This document shows positions 1 through 13,215 of a stretch of DNA of 64,000 nt, in pieces (position 1 is the first letter of the stretch; every line of letters begins with the position of its first letter). This DNA is from Platerodrilus igneus (Eukaryota; Arthropoda; Insecta; Coleoptera; Lycidae). Made by a program: the position numbers and the translations under genes. Where the stretch lies: assembly GCA_036346225.1 (NCBI GenBank), contig JARFIW010000885.1:1426001-1490000 (forward strand). The letters are read 5' to 3'. A model generated the notes under the pieces. It was given only the letters and a program-made list of their open reading frames with translations. It had not been told where the DNA came from and made no database searches.

Positions 1-34
1 TGCTAACAATTGCTGCGGTCCGCAGTGCATTAGT

Positions 35-2520
35 TTACCATGAAAATGTTGGTAATAAAATAGGAAATTTTTTGTCGAAGTTATAAGTGGAATTTTTTAG
101 GCGCCCACCAACTCTAAGTATGTTATTTTCATCTAGGAACGGATTCAATGATAGTGTGCTTGAATCGGCTTTAATAGTACGCTTAGTTTTTAGTTGAGTT
201 ATTGCCAACCCAAAGGCCTCGGCTTGACAAAGTTTAATAAGAATATTAAAACCGTTTTGTAGTTCTCTGGTAGTTAGTACACCAGAAGTATGAATAGTTC
301 CCGGTGTAGAATTTTTTACAAACCTGAAAATCCAGTCTGTAATACGCTGCAGCAGGTTTAGTGAGGAATATTTATGTAGTAAGTCTGAAGCCTGTAAGTT
401 TAGCAAAGCTACAGTATTATTTGATACAAATTTAAGTTCTGAATCAACCAAGATGTTAGTAATAGCACTTTGAGTTGGCCAATTGTGGCGTGGTTCCGTA
501 AGGAAGTTAGAACCATTCCACCATAAGGAGCAGTCCAATAACTCGTTCATAGTTAGCCTGCGAGACACAAGATCCGCAGGATTTAATTTAGATGGGATAT
601 GAGACCACGAATTTATATTGGTTAGTTCTTGCTATTCTGTTAGCAACAAATATTTTAAATCTATTTGGTGCAGACTTAATCCAATGCAGTACTATCATTG
701 AATCAGTCCAAAGTTGTATGTGCGCAATAGGGATAGTTTGAACGGATTTTATCTTGTCCACCAGTTGGGATAGTAACATCGCCGTGCACAATTCCAATCT
801 TGGAATCGTAATTGGCGAACCCATTGATAGAATGGAACGCTTAGTATTTTTAGTTGTATTAGATTTAAGTTGGACGTTATTCAGTATGACGTCTTGTGTG
901 GAATTCCAAACAATACCTAAAGTTTTGGCATTCACTCGTTTGCCTAAAGAAATATTGTAAAGTTCAGTATTCCCTGAGTAGACTAGGTTTTCTGTAGAAT
1001 TAGATAAAAATTTTCTGATAGGAAAATCAACACTAGCTAAAACAGTAGTGAGGTGTGCCTGCAAAGATAGCATTTCCTGTATAGTATTGACGCCAGTAAT
1101 TAGATCATCCATATAGAAATCAGATCTTAGGATGCGTTTTACTACAAAGATCAGAGAGATGAAGTAGGCATTTTGTAGCTAGGTAGCTAGCACTAGCCGT
1201 GCCATAACTCACGGTATTAAGTTCGTAGGTTTCTAGATTTAAAGTAGGATATCATCACTCCAAAGTATGCGTCGAAAATTACACTGCACTAGTATGTGAT
1301 AGTGTAATAGCCGAATATCATAATAATTTATAGTTATTACATTGAATTAAGTTTTATGCATTTAAAAGGTGAGTGACTTGTTATAGGAAGTGCAAAGTGC
1401 GGAATTGTACAAGGAAGACAATCGATAGGAAGTACATGTGCAACGAACTCTAGGCTAGGTGTAATTGGAATTAGTAAATAAGCATATTTGCATAATCATT
1501 GTTAGCAGTTAAGGATTAATATAGAATAAGAGCATTATAAGTCTAACCCTCAGATGTAACAGTTGTACTGCACTTAAAGTGATAATTAAATTAAATATGT
1601 GAAATGGTCTTCGACTTTGTTTTAATCACCTCTACTGAAGCCCCCAAGAGAACACTACAAGTACCTGACGATACATTTTTTCGATAATGCAATTTTATGT
1701 TGACGGAAACGTATAAGTATAGAAAATAGGTCATTTTGAATGACGGGACTTGTGTATCGTTAATAGATACGTTAGAGTGTGTAGGTGCACTACCGTCAAA
1801 AACTACTCTTAGTTTTGTAGTTAACGAGTCCGACTAAAAAACAGCATGGTGTGGTAAGTAGTATGGAGGTATGTTAGAAACATTTAGTTCGGCATCCAGA
1901 GCCTTTAGCGGCGTTGGATTTGTCGGTTCAGTATTAGTTGAAATCTTAGACATATGATTCAACGAAATATATTCATGAATAAATTTTGAATATTCGATTT
2001 TAAGTTTAGGGTTCAAAAGAAATTTCTTTTCTAAGTTGAAAAATCTTTTCTTTGCTAACTCCAAAGAATAACCTAGTTTACCTAACTTTGGGTTAAAAGG
2101 TATAGAAACCACAAAATGTCCAGTATTGTTTTAAGTGATTGTTTCCGAAAAATGATTTTCACAAAACCGTTCTTCAGGGGATAGTTTAGATAGTTCACTA
2201 AGAGGTTATATGCCCTCCAGCTGCCAGAATTTTTCTACAGAATTGTTTAAGCTCTTAATAGTAGGTCTTGCACCATTAATAGCCAAATGTGTGCAAGCTA
2301 AATTATTAGTGTGTGGTGGGGGCTGGACAATTCCAGAGATCACCCAACCAAGCAACGTTTTTAACAGAGTAGATTTACCCTTACCTAGTGAAATGTGTCC
2401 TACACATGATAGGGAATAAAAATCACCAGCTCCGATTAGAATCTATATAGGAAGATATTTATTAAAGTTAGCGTCGGCAAGCTTGATCCCGTTAGGAATT
2501 TCCAACTGCGACTTATCGAA
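35..2520 (-). pseudogene. pol: BEL/Pao LTR-retrotransposon pol remnant
   Basis: Reading on the minus strand from 2520 to 35, the frames give in order: the end of an aspartic-protease (Peptidase_A17) type region with LLGWVISG and KFWQLE (about 2419-2210), the N-terminal RT block ending YYLPHHAVF and continuing as TTKLRVVFDGSA (2112-1735), a TVSYG-like RT block near 1215, the RT active-site motif FYMDDLITG (about 1118-1090), RNase H-like sequence with a WTDS motif, and the PADLVSR / integrase-proximal region (580-35). This domain order is that of BEL/Pao pol. The protein is interrupted by stops and frameshifts, for example between LVSRR and the RNase H part near 590, and the RT core between about 1260 and 1735 is disrupted by sequence I cannot align. 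The integrase would lie left of the window. It is inactive. Confidence 0.85.
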
Positions 2521-2699
2521 AGCGGCATAAAACCCTAACACACATGTCCAAACTATCTAAGTGAACTTCGCTAGCTCTACTCCTTCTTCTGCCAAGCACA
2601 AGTTTCCCTTGCATACAGAACAGTTAGCACAAACACACTGTTCTAAATTGCCAGCTTGCATTTATACTCAATCCTGTTTACTGTTCACATACTTCCAGA

Positions 2700-3115
2700 C
2701 ATGTTTCTTCGAGCATTTGCCCTTCTTTCTACCTCATCATCCAGCTTTCCAAAATTTTCTACTGAGGTACATGAAGTCATTAACTTTCTCTATTGCGTCA
2801 TTGTTGATTGTAGATAGTCGTCAATTCCGCCATCTCTCAAAAATCATTACTTTCGTCTTTACATTCACTTTCAATTGCATATTTTCACATACTCGGACAG
2901 CCTATCAAGTATTAGATGCGAATCAGCCAACAATACTGCATTATCCCCATACAACAGTACACTTAAACATTTGTTTCGCCAATTTTCATTTCTTCCCATT
3001 CCAACCTAAGCTTGCTGATACATTTATCCATGAACACATTGAACAACTCTGGAAACATTACACAAGCCTATTTTACGCCTTCCACAATATTAAAATATTT
3101 CTCACTTGCTAAACA
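2700..3115 (-). pseudogene. RTE-like LINE reverse-transcriptase fragment
   Basis: On the minus strand (3115 to 2740) the frames, with a few shifts, read FNIVEGVKQACVMFPELFNV, then a block matching the RT motif LLYADDAVLLA but mutated to YGDNAVLLA, then KLKVNVKTKVMIF and VNDFMYL. This is the order of RT motifs in RTE/BovB-like non-LTR elements. Both catalytic aspartates of YADD are altered or displaced, so it cannot function. The left (3') side ends near the BEL/Pao remnant. The right side runs straight into repeat F, and the same junction recurs in other F copies (about 33840/34735, 38935 and 48645), so the fragment travels as part of F. Confidence 0.65.
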
Positions 3116-3629
3116 CGGGTGTTAAAATCCTTCAAAAACACGCTTTTGGCGAGCGTTATAAAAATTAAGGATTAAGAAATTTGTTTGGCTAATTCCTGCT
3201 ATCCTAGGATAATAATTAATATATTAACGCTCCAAAATATAATTTATATGGCAACAGATAAATAAAATATATCTATTATATCATTTCAATAATTAACAGA
3301 ACTAACAAATATAGGGCAGTGCAGGAAATTACTTGCCTTAGAAAGTAAACTATACTTTTATTATACCAAGTTTATTATATACATTCGATTTTTCTTTATT
3401 TAGTTGAATCAGCACAGAGTAACTTTCAGAGTGTTAACTTTATAGTCAAATTTGTCCAAACAACTAAAATTCTATTGCACTTTTGTCATCATTTTATGTA
3501 TCTCGCTTTCTTTGTCGGTGGGGCTGTAAGGCATTGGTGAGAGGGCGCTAAACGCCATAATAAACATGACGGCACATATAACACATCGACAGCCACGCCC
3601 AATAATATCTGTCAGTATTGTTTACAGAT
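2990..3629. repeat. Repeat F, copy 1, left part
   Basis: Interspersed repeat shared with 34735-35305 (best copy), 38935-39300 and 48645-49003. It includes the RT-fragment junction, a segment containing cgcttttggcgagcgtta, and the block with tataatttatatggcaacag. In this copy it is interrupted after position 3629 by element E1 and resumes at 13694. The paralogue at 35241-35310 runs through the same point without interruption, which defines the insertion site. No intact coding sequence. Confidence 0.75.
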
Positions 3630-3759
3630 CATAGAGTAACCTTCAGAGAGGCAACTTAATGCTAATTTTTTATCCCCTGCGAGAGAGACAGAGATAGAAA
3701 TTTTTATATACCTTCATCTTTCTTACACAGTTTGAAAGTGTACTGAGGGGGCGCCACAA

Positions 3760-5100
3760 ATGTCCGTGGGAGGAAATGGCGGGAAACACTTTAATTCAAA
3801 TTATTAGGAGCATAATTTGGCGGGAATTTCAAATAAGCTGAAGGAAAAAATTTATTTGAAACTTCAAATACAACTCGAGATCAAATCACCATATGTAAAA
3901 TTTTAATTTCCCTTTTATATTAATTATTAAAATTTTACATATGGTGATTTGGTCTCGACTTGTATCTAACGTTTCAACAATTTGTTGTTTTCAACTTTAC
4001 TCAGTTAATTTTAACACTACAAATAATAAACTCTTAGCGTTGAACAAACTTAATAAAAAATAATTCTATGTGGTTTTCATTGTATATTTTAATGCAAAAC
4101 TATTTTTTAAAAGACACAATTTGCAAAACAGCAAATGATGTAATATAATTCTACATTTTCTAATATAGATTACATGCTTATAAACAGTTGGTCACTCCCT
4201 TACATTTCTTAATGTATTTTAGCTTTAGCGTAATAGATAACTAATAAAAGAGCACAGTTTCTACACAGAAATCAATCAATGTTTAAATCACAAATTCTGG
4301 AATTTTTTTAATTTACGTGCTAGCGCTGTGGAATTTTTCTTTGCATGTTGATGTGAACGATTGCGTGGAGTACAGAACCAAGGGATACCAATACGACAGA
4401 CAGATTTTGTTATTGCATATATAATAAAGGATTTATGAAGTGTTGCCTATAAATAAAAGAGGTGTGTAATGAGTCCCCATTATAGTGTATACCTACTGTT
4501 TCCAGCCACAAGTTCGATCTTCAAAAGAATTCAACTATTTATATATAGCGATTTAAATACAAAAACACTCAATTTCGAGAGTTTGAGGTTAATTATGCAT
4601 ACGCTCGACTTCTGTGTCAGCATTTCCACACACCAGACAGAAAACCATTATATAAAATTAATCTGTAAAGTCATATACATATTTTAAAAATTATAGCGTA
4701 TGTGACAAATTTATATTTTAAAACAAGCAATAGTAAGAATAAATAACATTATATGGTTTAGGTGTCTAACCGTTCACCAAAAATTCCAAATTTAGTAAAG
4801 GGATACAAACTTTTTAATAGTGATGTAAAATCAATGATAATATATACCTACTAATTCAACTATAATGATAATACGTTGTTGGTTCATATAAAATTCTTAA
4901 TGGTCAAAAATGTAACAACTTGCAGTTAAATTTAAACGCACTTTTCTAGCGAAAATATCAAGGCGCTGTTATTTAGTTCAATACAACAAACTACACTAAA
5001 GAATAACATCTGCATAAACGAAAAAATTAACATAAACATTAAATATAAACACAAAAACGTAATAAACAGCAGGAACCATTTTGTTGATAAACTGGTTTAA
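3760..5100. repeat. E1 internal segment, paralogue of E2
   Basis: Collinear with 32285-33595 over about 1.3 kb at high identity. Both copies contain short open frames beginning MSP(H/R)YSV at 4469 and 32971, but these diverge by frameshift and carry no recognisable domain, so I treat the segment as non-coding repeat. It ends at the TTAA at 5097-5100 where element T starts. Confidence 0.7.
3868..3965. repeat. Foldback palindrome in E1
   Basis: Arms 3868-3907 and 3926-3965 (40 bp each, two mismatches) surround an 18-base AT-rich loop. The paralogue in E2 (about 32365-32465) keeps the right arm but has a degraded left arm. In single-stranded form it would make a long hairpin. Confidence 0.85.
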
Positions 5101-6949
5101 GGGCGCGATCGGATGTATGGTTGGTTACCTAAAATCCATCAAAAAACAGGTTATTCTGTTTGGTAAATAACTTTTGTTGGATTGAATATATGCAAAATGT
5201 AACTTCACCATTAGACTCACAAAACTTTGTACTTTCTAACGAAGGTTTGTTTTTTTTCTAAAGTGGAGTAATAAGCAAGAAATAGCTGTTAAAAGTAATG
5301 GTAAAAATTGACTTACTTTATTTTAGTTACTACATCTAACAGAATCAATTTGTATATAAAAAAAAGCATTCGTTGGATAGCAGAATACATATATAATCGT
5401 TCTGTAAAAAAAAAATTCAAAAATATTGATCATGATAGCCGTAGTGTACTGAATGGATTTTATCGAATTATTACATTAATTGTACGCCATTTTAATAGCA
5501 GTTGTTCACGACTTTTTCCGAAGATGGCACTGTTAATGATGTGTAGAATAAGGTTTAAAACCAGAATATTTCAAATTAAATTATTTTGGACTTTGTTTTT
5601 GTCGCATTGAAATGAAGTAAACTAATAATAAATGGTGAATTACCATTTGATAAGTGTAATATAATAATGATTGGATTAATTGCGAATATTTATGAAGCCA
5701 AAAATGACATAACCTCAACATCCATGGTTGTTTGTAAACTTTCATGTTTATGTTTACAAGCGATAAGTAAATTATTACAGCAGTATTACTTTGTAAAGCT
5801 TATACTATGTTATAATAGTTTTTAAAAAAAAAAGGGTAGTGTGTCGTATCCCAAAACGTAACTAGATACTCTACAATATTCAATATAAGCAAAATATTGC
5901 ATCATGTTAGCAAGAGTAATGTTTATTAAAATATCTTAGTGGAACCATTGCAGGGAAATAGGATACATTTTGTTACAAATTAGGTTGCGAGTTTGGTACT
6001 CGGCAGAATGATTTTCAAATTTGAACGATCTGGGGGAGGACGTTCTCAAAAAACGATAATTTTTCCTACATCATTTTACACTTCACTTTGGGGACGTTCA
6101 TTGTTTTGTGTATCTTCACCAGGGGTCTGCAATGGTAATTATATTTTCAATTTGAAAAGTGTCAAAATCAGTTTTAAATATATAGGCAACTTATTAGTGT
6201 ACCCATTCTTTACCCCCACGTAGCAGACTTCCGTCTTTTTTGGTCATACAAAGTCCAAATGTAACGTCAAATACATGTGATAATGAAATTTTCTCAAATT
6301 GTGCTGCCGGCAAAAAATGATTATAATAAACAATAAACTTCAAAACTCCCACTAATTATGAAATATATTTTAGGCTAAATTAAAAATAAAAATGGAAAAG
6401 TTTATTTAGGATTAAACAATTTACGAAACTAGACCTAAATTTAGGCATTAGAAATAAACCATAAAAGAATTCCTTTTGGTTTATTCTGTCAAAAATAGCT
6501 ATTTTGTTACATTAAATCGACTCTGTCAAAAACGACTAAACATTTATTTCAATAAATTTTCAAACTAATAGAATATTTGGGGTCTTCGGTTTAATATTTT
6601 CATCAAATGCTAATATCGAAAAATGTATTTCCAATACAAAAACTTTGAGTTGTTACCTGTAAAGTGTGCTTTATTATTACAAATGTTTTATTTTTAATGA
6701 ATAACTAAGAAATTAAAAATAGGTTCAATTGTTGTAACATTTACAATGTGTATATAGGTATTTTTGAACAGTAAGTCATTAGCAACCAAAAACTTAAAAG
6801 GAACACTGTTTTACACAATACGTAGCAATGTAAATGATATAAAACTATTGGTGAAAAGAAGTGAATAACAGGCATTTGTAAATAATATTTTTTAAACCAT
6901 ACATTTTAAGGTCAATAGATAAACGTTTAGTAATAAATATACGAACAGC
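5101..6949. other. Element T left arm, no recognised gene
   Basis: AT-rich sequence. Short open frames at 5308 and 5993 show no recognisable motif. Nothing supportable found. Confidence 0.4.
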
Positions 6950-8340
6950 TTTCGAATTGAAATTGACTTTATTGTTGTTAATATTACATTAAATATTAGT
7001 ATATAAGGCATGTTTGTAGGTCCGTACAGGAAAGTTTAGTCATAGACTATCTTACACTTAACCTGCATAAACCACTACATATCTCTACAAGGAAAATGAG
7101 TGAAGCAAATGAATAATTACACAATAATTGAAAAATATACAATTAGGCTATGTTACTACTTATCCAAAATATGCGCCCTGATTTGAACCTTGAATGCAGT
7201 AAAAGTAAAAAGATTTTATATCCATCTGGAATTGCATTATAAGTAGAAACAGCATTATAGATGAATCTTCTCTGAAACATAGCAGTCAGTTTCTTGGGAA
7301 TTGTTAAAGTTTTAGTGTGTCTAATATTGATGCAATGCACTTTGGAGCGTGTCATTAATATTTTAGCAATATCCTCTGAAGTCAATTATAATTATTTTAT
7401 GAACAAAACATAACAAATGATGTTTCCTGCAGTTATCCATATTTAACCAGTGCAACTCTTTTATCTTATGCGATACATGATCAAATTTTTTAGTCCAAAA
7501 CTAAACGACAACAAGTATTTTGAATCCTTTGTATTTGAGTCATAGAAGTGCTATCAAGGTTTGGACCATATATAAAATCACAATAGTTAAATAATGACAA
7601 AACTAGCTTCCGACAACAGCTTTTTCAATTGTAAGGTTAGTATAGACCGACAAGCATATAGTTGTTTAAGTGCTATATACGATCTTTTTATTAACCTTGC
7701 AACATGTGACTTAAAGCGTAGATCATCGTCAAGTATTAAACAGAAATTTCTTGAAGAACTAACTAATGGAAGAGGTATTGTTAATTATGACTTTTATCTT
7801 ATCCTTAACACAATCTCTAATTTTCTGTGATCCGAAACAATATCAGCATCAATAGTACCTGCACGAACAAATAATTCATCACTTGATAAATATATGGAAT
7901 CAATAAAGAGTACTGCTGTTATTTACTATGCGCGTAGGTTCGTTAATTACTTGGACGAATCCATAAGAATCAATGCAGTGTGTGATAATATTACTTAAAT
8001 TGAAAAGATTCACATTGACATCACCTAAACATATTATATTATCCATCATTGGTGCTAAATAAGATAATATATTATCTAGTTCATCAACACAACTAAGCGG
8101 ATTAGAGTTTGGGGATCTGTATTCTGTGCCTACAGTAAAAGTTTTGCGATTTAATTTAAACATTATCCAAAATATATTCAAGTATACGAGTCAATTGCAA
8201 ACCAAACAAAATAACCTGACATTTAAGTTCCTTCCTTACGTACACACCAACCCCACCCCTGGACCTTTCCTTGTGGTAGCCAACACACTTGGCCGATTTA
8301 AAGTGTCACGTTGGTGGTATTGATGTAATGGTTGTATCCT
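6950..8340 (-). pseudogene. Jockey/CR1-like LINE relic with RT core deleted
   Basis: On the minus strand, 8340-7900 encodes the end of an apurinic endonuclease domain: GGVGVYVRKEL, then after a frameshift TEYRSPNSNP, ICLGDVNVNLF (the GDFN motif) and QVINEPTR. It is followed at about 7850 by DADIVSDHR (the SDH motif). The frames then jump to the RT C-terminal region ILDDDLRFKSHVARLIKR (about 7775-7720) and a final NIRHTKTLTIPKK...FIYNAVSTYNAIP block (7385-7143). The whole RT core, including YADD, is missing, so this is an internally deleted copy. A possible 3' UTR with AATAAAG runs to about 6950. Confidence 0.75.
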
Positions 8341-8576
8341 TTTTTAACTTTTGAAAGCAAACAAGTTTTCTGTAAACGAGTCGATATAAATTTATTGCAC
8401 AAATAATAATGACAATGAAACTTAAATCTAAATTTCTTGTATAAAAACCCTAGCAGGCCATGAATGGTTAAACATCAATCACTAAACATTAATAATTTGT
8501 TAACATAAATATTGCACAATAAATAATGCAATTTGGTGACCGTTACCATACACTTGTGTATTGTGTTGGTCTCGTG

Positions 8577-10190
8577 CTAACAAAACCAACTAAAATTAGC
8601 ATGTAGGTAATACTGGTTATTCTGATCAGTATCACAGCCACTGCTATCACTATTTGTATCACCCACTTTGATAATTAAAGGTTCGACAACATCTAACTGC
8701 TGTACTATAGTCCACCATTCCATCATACATTTTCTGCATGTGTGATACATTTTTGCCAATATGACCCATCTATTCTTTGCAAAGATTCTTGCCATATCAA
8801 GTTGACATTTGTGTCATTATAAAGTTGGTTAACCCGTCCAACATTTTTATTGTAATATTTTTTACAGTTCGCCCATACCAACTCTATAGGATTAAACTCG
8901 CAGTGATACGGAGGTAGCCACAAAACTTTGTGTCCGTACATTTCTGCTAGGGTATCTATTTCATAAATTTTTGGTTGTGGATGTTTTTTAATTAATGATA
9001 ATAGTTCCCTTTTTAACGTGTGACTGCCGCAACTAACATTGTGTTTAATCAAGTAATCAATGATATTTAGCATTGTCTAGAATAATTACACTGGGTTTGC
9101 TTAAATTAGGAATTAAACGTTCTTCAAACCATTTTGTAAATAATGCTGCATTTATGTCTCCATGATAGTCAGCACTTGGAGATTTTATAGAATGCAAAAG
9201 TGCTGCATTGGGGCTGAATCCAGTTTTGTTGCCTGCATGTACGACTATGAACCTGTAACAAAAAATATTTCTATTAAATGTAATTTTAACTTTAAAAAAC
9301 TAACCGTTTTCCTTCTCCAGGAGGTTTTCTCTTTACACTGAGCTTGGAACCATTATGCCAACTCTTCTTAACAGAACCTCGACTAAAAATTCACGTCTCA
9401 TCCAAGAAAACAGGATCATAAAGTTACAATTGTTTGTACATTTCATATGCTCTTAAAAACTTCACTCGTGCAGCAGCAATATGTTCCTGTTCAAGCACAG
9501 CCCTTCTACCATCGTCCAATTTAAAAGAAAAACCAATTGTTGATAGAAGTCTCGTCAGACTAGACTGGCTGAAGTTAAAAATTTGAGCGGTTACAATTTC
9601 TTGTCGTAAAGATTTAACAGTTACATGGAGCCCTGAAAGCATAATACTAAAAAAACACTAAATAAAATTGTTATGAAAACTATATTACATTTGGAATACA
9701 TTTCGTAAATTTTTCGTTTAACTGCATCTATTACAAAACCATCTACATCAGACGATTTAGACTTGTTGAATTTTCGGTGCTTGTTCGGTGACTCAGGAAC
9801 TTTTTTTTTTTTCGGGCTTCTAAAACTCTTTTTTTAATGGAACGAAGAGAACTTAGTCCTATCCCACAAGCCTCAGATGTTCGCTAACAATAAGCAACAG
9901 TTAAAACACAACATATCACTTGAAAATTTGATTATACCTGCAATACTGACTCAAATGGGGCCAAGGTTCCATGATTATCACGTTCTCTTTCAAAAAATGT
10001 TAGGACATTCATCACCAACAACTGAGCTTGAAAGTTCAAATGTTTGTTACGAAGCGTGTTCATTTTGATAAGTGTTGACCAAACACTATTCAATGTGTAA
10101 GAGGTTCTTAGTTTAAAAACACTGTTTGTTGTATTCAGATTTATCTTTAAAAGAAAAGTAGAAAATCGCAAGTGAAATAACAAAGCACAA
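8577..10190 (-). pseudogene. DDE_3-type transposase A (IS630/Tc1/mariner-like), broken
   Basis: Minus strand. The N-terminal part (10190-9690) reads LLVMNVLTFFERERDNHG, then RTSEACGIGLSSL and a basic stretch with SPNKHRKFNK. After a probable intron comes a helix-turn-helix-like SQSSLTRLLSTIGFSFKLDDGRR (9642-9424), then VFLDET followed by a stop where Trp is expected, GSVKKSWHNGS (9410-9300), a second probable intron, FIVVHAGNKTGF, DYHGDINAALFTKWFEE, VIILDNAKYH (about 9250-9060) and LPPYHCEFNPIELVW (about 8945-8870). The three catalytic positions (DET, DNAKYH, NPIE) are all visible, but the stop after DET and a frame break after KYH show it is a pseudogene. The C-terminal tail (to 8577) is acidic. 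Either it is T's own transposase or it belongs to an element whose ends I could not find. Confidence 0.8.
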
Positions 10191-10417
10191 ATTCTAACCT
10201 AACCTTAAAAATGTTTGACAATTAATTACAAACAGAAATACTTTATACACATAAGTTCAGAGTGGTTGCATTGAATTGTACAGTCGACGAATGTTTTTCT
10301 AGCTATCCTTTTTAGATGGGGAAGCGCCAGGTAATAGAGTAGCATAACAATATTGTGGCTGTGTTTTATTCATATGCGCAACGATGAGTCATGCTCGACT
10401 TTATTTGATTTCAACTA

Positions 10418-13215
10418 TAGTCTTTGCAATTTCTAAATAGACCTGCGTCATTACCGTTTGTGACGTCAAATTGTAGCGACGATGCCGCTACCAAAATCCT
10501 ATTGCCACATGACTATAATAGCGCCATCGGTAGAATACAGAGATTGAAAATATTTAATAGCAGATGATGAATGTGATTTGTTAGTTTTTAAAAAAGTACT
10601 TTTTAGGATAAATTTTTATCGACAATATTACAGATTAAAGTCATTAATTAACAATATCTTTTATTTACTTCTATATTTTTACCACTGAGCATATTTTAAA
10701 TATAGTTGCGTATTTCTAATGCTCCTAATTTTATGGCCATTAGTATATTATACCAGAGACGCAATAATAACCACAGTTATTCAAGAGGTTATGTCATTGG
10801 AATTATAATTTAAACGTTTTGATTACACAAATCGAAAAAGAAAAGGAACAAAATTACAATTCCATTTGTAAGTAAAATTCTCATTAACTTTGAATAATTA
10901 AGATATGTCACTTTAAAATAATCTTTTAGATTTCCCTGAAACCATCTACAAAGACTAAAGTTATGTTATGTACAATGCAAACGAAAGATTTAACACTTTC
11001 AAATCACCCTAAAATTTGTGATCATTTTACTTCTGTTTATTAGTATGCAACTAGATTGAATACGGCATGTTTTGAAAGCATTTCCAACAACTAAACCAAT
11101 ACATACGGATAAAGACTTTAAATGAACCAACTTTGAATTCTGTTGTTGAAATATGCCATTATTCAAGAAAAGAATAACTGTTACAGGATTATTACTGTTC
11201 CCAGTAAAAATCCAAAATTGCAAGTTATCTCCAGTCGGTGTCGTAAGCTAAAAATGAAAACTTTATAACCAAAAAGTTCCATGACTAATCATTTCGATGG
11301 AATTCTTAAAGATATAAACAGCAGTTTGTTAAATATACAAAAGCATGAAGGGGCAAAAATCTTCCAAAAAATAGGCATTTGCTTTATTACTCTTTGAGAC
11401 CATATAATTGTTGCAGGTAATTGAGTAGTTTGAAACAAATAATTCAATATACAATTTACCATTTTTTGTAGATTGGTGTAATATAAAGACTTTGACCTTA
11501 CTTGTATTTGGCACCTCAAAAATTTAAGCTAGTGTAGTATTGGCCAGTTCATCACCAGTGTGTTTCTTACATAACATTAACATTGAACGCTGTGGAAGCT
11601 GTTAGGATGCCAAAAATCCAGTAGCCTGAAGATGAATTTGCAACCCGTATTTTAAAAACAAGTCGCTCAAGAGTTTAACGAGTATTAAAAGCTTGTAATT
11701 TAACAATAAAATATATATGGTTGTACTTGTTTTTTAATTCTAAATAGCCATGCGATTGGTTGGCTAGTTCAATTTGATTAAAAATGAATCACTGTCATCA
11801 CCATCACCAATGTTAATAATTAGGGGTGCATTATCTTCTTGATCAAATTTGATCTCACGTTCCACCAATCTTTGATAATTTTTTCTGCATGTTCTATCGA
11901 ATGTGCCCAAATCTTTGGTGTTATTTTTTTCTAATGCTTCTTTTCACATCTGTAAACAGTTTTCAACAGACCTCCTATCTCTTCCAGCATGTCGGTTGCA
12001 GTAGCTCTTACTAACATCCCATACATTTTCAATTGCATTGAATATGCAGTGATACGGTGGCAATCTTAACACCCTATGTCTGATCGGCCAGCAAATCCGC
12101 TTTAAAAATCTTTGGCGGTTTATGCCTAAAATTTTTAATAAATACTGATGTTATAAAGTACATAATTTTGACTTACATCGTGGCAAGTTAAATAAATTTT
12201 GCTTAAAATCATTAGTTCCGTAAGAAATTGCTTATTTAGTAAGTTGCTCTACAATGTTACTTTTTTTTCTAGAAACTGTTAGATGTTTTATTAACAAGTA
12301 TAATAATACGACATGTTGTCTAAAATTATTGCAAATGATTTTTCCAAATTTTTTAATAATTAGTTTTAAATTTTGCTCATTCACTTCTCTGCAGTAATTT
12401 AGGTTTTTTGTGGAAGACGAGAAAAATCAATTTCAGCCCCATTTAGTAATTCATTAACATTACGGGCATGTAATATTATGTTCCTTTGGTAGGTACGGCT
12501 TACGGCGCCATTCTGAAAAAGCCATGTTTCATCTAAAAATAAAAATGCTGCAAATTCTCTTCTTTTATTTTGGATTCTGGATAATATATCCAGAATCAAA
12601 TTCCATTTATTTATAATATTTAGCAGTTCCATTAAACCTCTTCTTGGATTGTCTTTCAGCCATTTAAATCCAAGACTGTATTCAGGGATCCTTCACTATA
12701 CCATTAAAAAACTCATCATGTTTTAAGTTCAACCATCAAGTATCAACAGAAACGTGATAAATCTAAAATAATTACATGTTGCACTATAAATTTAATTGAA
12801 AAACGAATACTAACAATTTTTACACAGCGTATAAAAGTGATCAAACTAGCAACAAGTAGCTTAGTTCTGGGTGTAAATGAATCTCGTTCATCGTCTCTGG
12901 TTATTAGAGTTCAGTTTAATACTAATATAAGTTCTGAATAGCACTGTTAGCAGTAAAAACCAACCAAATATCAATATGTAAAAACGGAAAATTCATGAGG
13001 TCGTTGACACCAACTAAACAAGGAATGGCATATAACCTAAAATTTAAACGTCAATATTTGACTAAAATTATTGGCAACTTCGTAAATTGCTATTATTCAA
13101 ACCAAAACTATAACATAAATGTTGTACGGTATTAAGTTGACAAACATCTACATAAATAGTTAGTACTTGTGTGACGTCGCGGATGACGAGGTCTATTTAG
13201 AAATTGCAAAGACTA
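10418..13215. mobile_element. Element B: 2.8 kb TA-flanked Tc1/mariner-superfamily transposon
   Basis: The left end GTCTTTGCAATTTCTAAATA.. starts at 10420 and the same sequence, inverted, ends at 13213. The first 25 bases are identical, followed by GCGTCAT against CGTCAT. Both ends abut TA (10418-10419, 13214-13215), as expected for Tc1/mariner-type TA targets. Transposase B (11780-12720, minus) lies inside. The stretch 10560-11750 has no recognisable coding sequence. Confidence 0.75.
11780..12720 (-). pseudogene. DDE_3-type transposase B, diverged paralogue of A
   Basis: Minus strand: LGFKWLKDNPRRGLMELLNI, then REFAAFLFLDETWLFQNGAVSR (12632-12399), FAIILDNMSYYYTC (about 12330), LRLPPYHCIFNAIENVW (about 12070-12020) and a C-terminal part with HAEKIIKDWW and PLIINIGDGDDSDS (to 11780). 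It shares with transposase A the DETW, DN and PPYHC-FN-IE motifs and the acidic tail, but the sequences are strongly diverged. In the third motif NPIE reads NAIE. Many stops and shifts. This is the transposase expected for element B. Confidence 0.75.

Noticed and set aside
2561..3112. 183-residue plus-strand open frame
   Set aside because: Antisense shadow of the RTE-like RT fragment on the minus strand.
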